From: Escarpia spicata
Lineage: Eukaryota > Annelida > Polychaeta > Sabellida > Siboglinidae
Assembly: GCA_963995525.1 (NCBI GenBank)
Contig: OZ023210.1
Coordinates: 9,543,603 to 9,607,602, forward strand
Direction of reading: 5' to 3'
Length of the DNA: 64,000 nt
Part shown: one piece after another, positions 63,601 to 64,000 of the stretch
Layout: each line of letters starts with the position of its first letter
Position numbering within the stretch: the stretch's first letter is position 1
Position numbers and translations under genes: made by a program
Notes under the pieces: model-generated
What the model was told of the DNA's origin: nothing
Seen by the model: the letters and a program-made list of their open reading frames with translations, nothing else
Database searches by the model: none

Positions 63601-64000
63601 GTCCATATACAACCTCATTCACCGCGTGCGTCCGTTTACAATCTCACACCGTTAACCGCGTCGCTCCCTGCCGATACGTCATCATTAGCGCGGACCGGGT
63701 TCGACTACTGCCCGGCCGGCGAGCTGGGATGACGAAGGCCCCTGGGCGTCTTCTGCCTTTGTTCGTCGACACTTGTCGCTGATGGATGGTCCGGCGTTTG
63801 CGCATGTCTTTCGTCAGTAAACTTGCACTGCACACAAAAAATTGCACCCTCCTACACTGACAACAGCCGTCAACTTAATGATGTTGTTTAGTTTAAATTC
63901 GAAGAAGAAGAAAAGGGTCGCAGACGCGGCGGACGGCCGCGTGACGAGAGCTCGTAAAGCGTTGCAATGTCGTCGACGCTGACGTCATCGCGTCTACGCA
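57691..64000. other. intergenic region without a recognised gene
   Basis: AT-rich sequence with a 24-bp tandem repeat (59013-59105), a GC-rich CpG-containing patch (59820-60210), a region with repeated CCACCGTAAATAACCCG units (63026-63066) and a GC-rich right edge (63600-64000). Overlapping open frames in the GC-rich patches show no recognisable family. These could be promoter/CpG-island or unannotated exon sequence, but no splice structure could be supported. Confidence 0.45.
59013..59105. repeat. 24-bp tandem repeat, four copies
   Basis: Unit GTATACTGTGACTATCTAAC plus AGTT, four times in a row; the last copy is truncated and has one change. Confidence 0.95.

Noticed and set aside
63690..63720. 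tRNA-like GGGTTCGACTACTGCCCGG segment
   Set aside because: A B-box-like word only; no cloverleaf with an acceptor stem and A box could be built around it.

Overview
This is a window of animal nuclear DNA, probably from a marine invertebrate. It is AT-rich with long TA and CA microsatellites, has several non-LTR retrotransposon lineages, a Penelope-like element, short inverted-repeat DNA transposons, and one spliced host gene. The phylum cannot be fixed from sequence alone.

Region 1 (1 to about 15.9 kb) is the cut end of a Maverick/Polinton (adintovirus-like) integrated DNA virus and is clearly more GC-rich than the rest. Almost all of its genes are on the minus strand. From left to right they are: maturation protease (cut by the window edge), double jelly-roll major capsid protein, pVI/pX-like basic core protein, penton-type minor capsid protein, acidic one-pass membrane protein, retroviral-type integrase with chromodomain, two conserved Polinton structural-type proteins, FtsK/HerA packaging ATPase, a 58-residue membrane peptide, and protein-primed family B DNA polymerase with N-terminal zinc fingers. 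Beyond the polymerase lies an accessory block: two unrecognised acidic/nuclear-looking proteins (one with an internal duplication), a stand-alone RPA70 DBD-C-like ssDNA-binding protein, a NADAR (YbiA-like) domain protein, and a divergently transcribed plus-strand gene whose three exons join in phase. TATA boxes, a CRE and several repeated or palindromic intergenic motifs sit between these genes. The copy is decayed. There is a TGA stop in the capsid gene, a TGA stop immediately after the catalytic Cys codon of the protease, a frameshift in the polymerase, a catalytic Asp to Val change in the integrase, and a TAG in the spliced gene.

Region 2 (16 to 33 kb) is a transposon graveyard. It holds a family of long hairpins, a nearly intact CR1/L2-like LINE on the minus strand (17.6-21.4 kb), a 3' fragment of a Penelope-like element (26.8-27.5 kb) and a frameshifted CR1-type LINE on the plus strand (28.1-32.4 kb).

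Region 3 (34.1-46.3 kb) is the one recognisable host gene. It is a rhodanese-family sulfurtransferase of the 3-mercaptopyruvate sulfurtransferase type, in three exons with a 10.3 kb first intron full of mobile-element debris. A six-copy 67-bp minisatellite lies just downstream.

Region 4 (47-64 kb) has no convincing host gene. It contains two LINE remnants, repeated and inverted-repeat sequences, a roughly 495-bp terminal-inverted-repeat element, and CA, TA and 24-bp tandem repeats.
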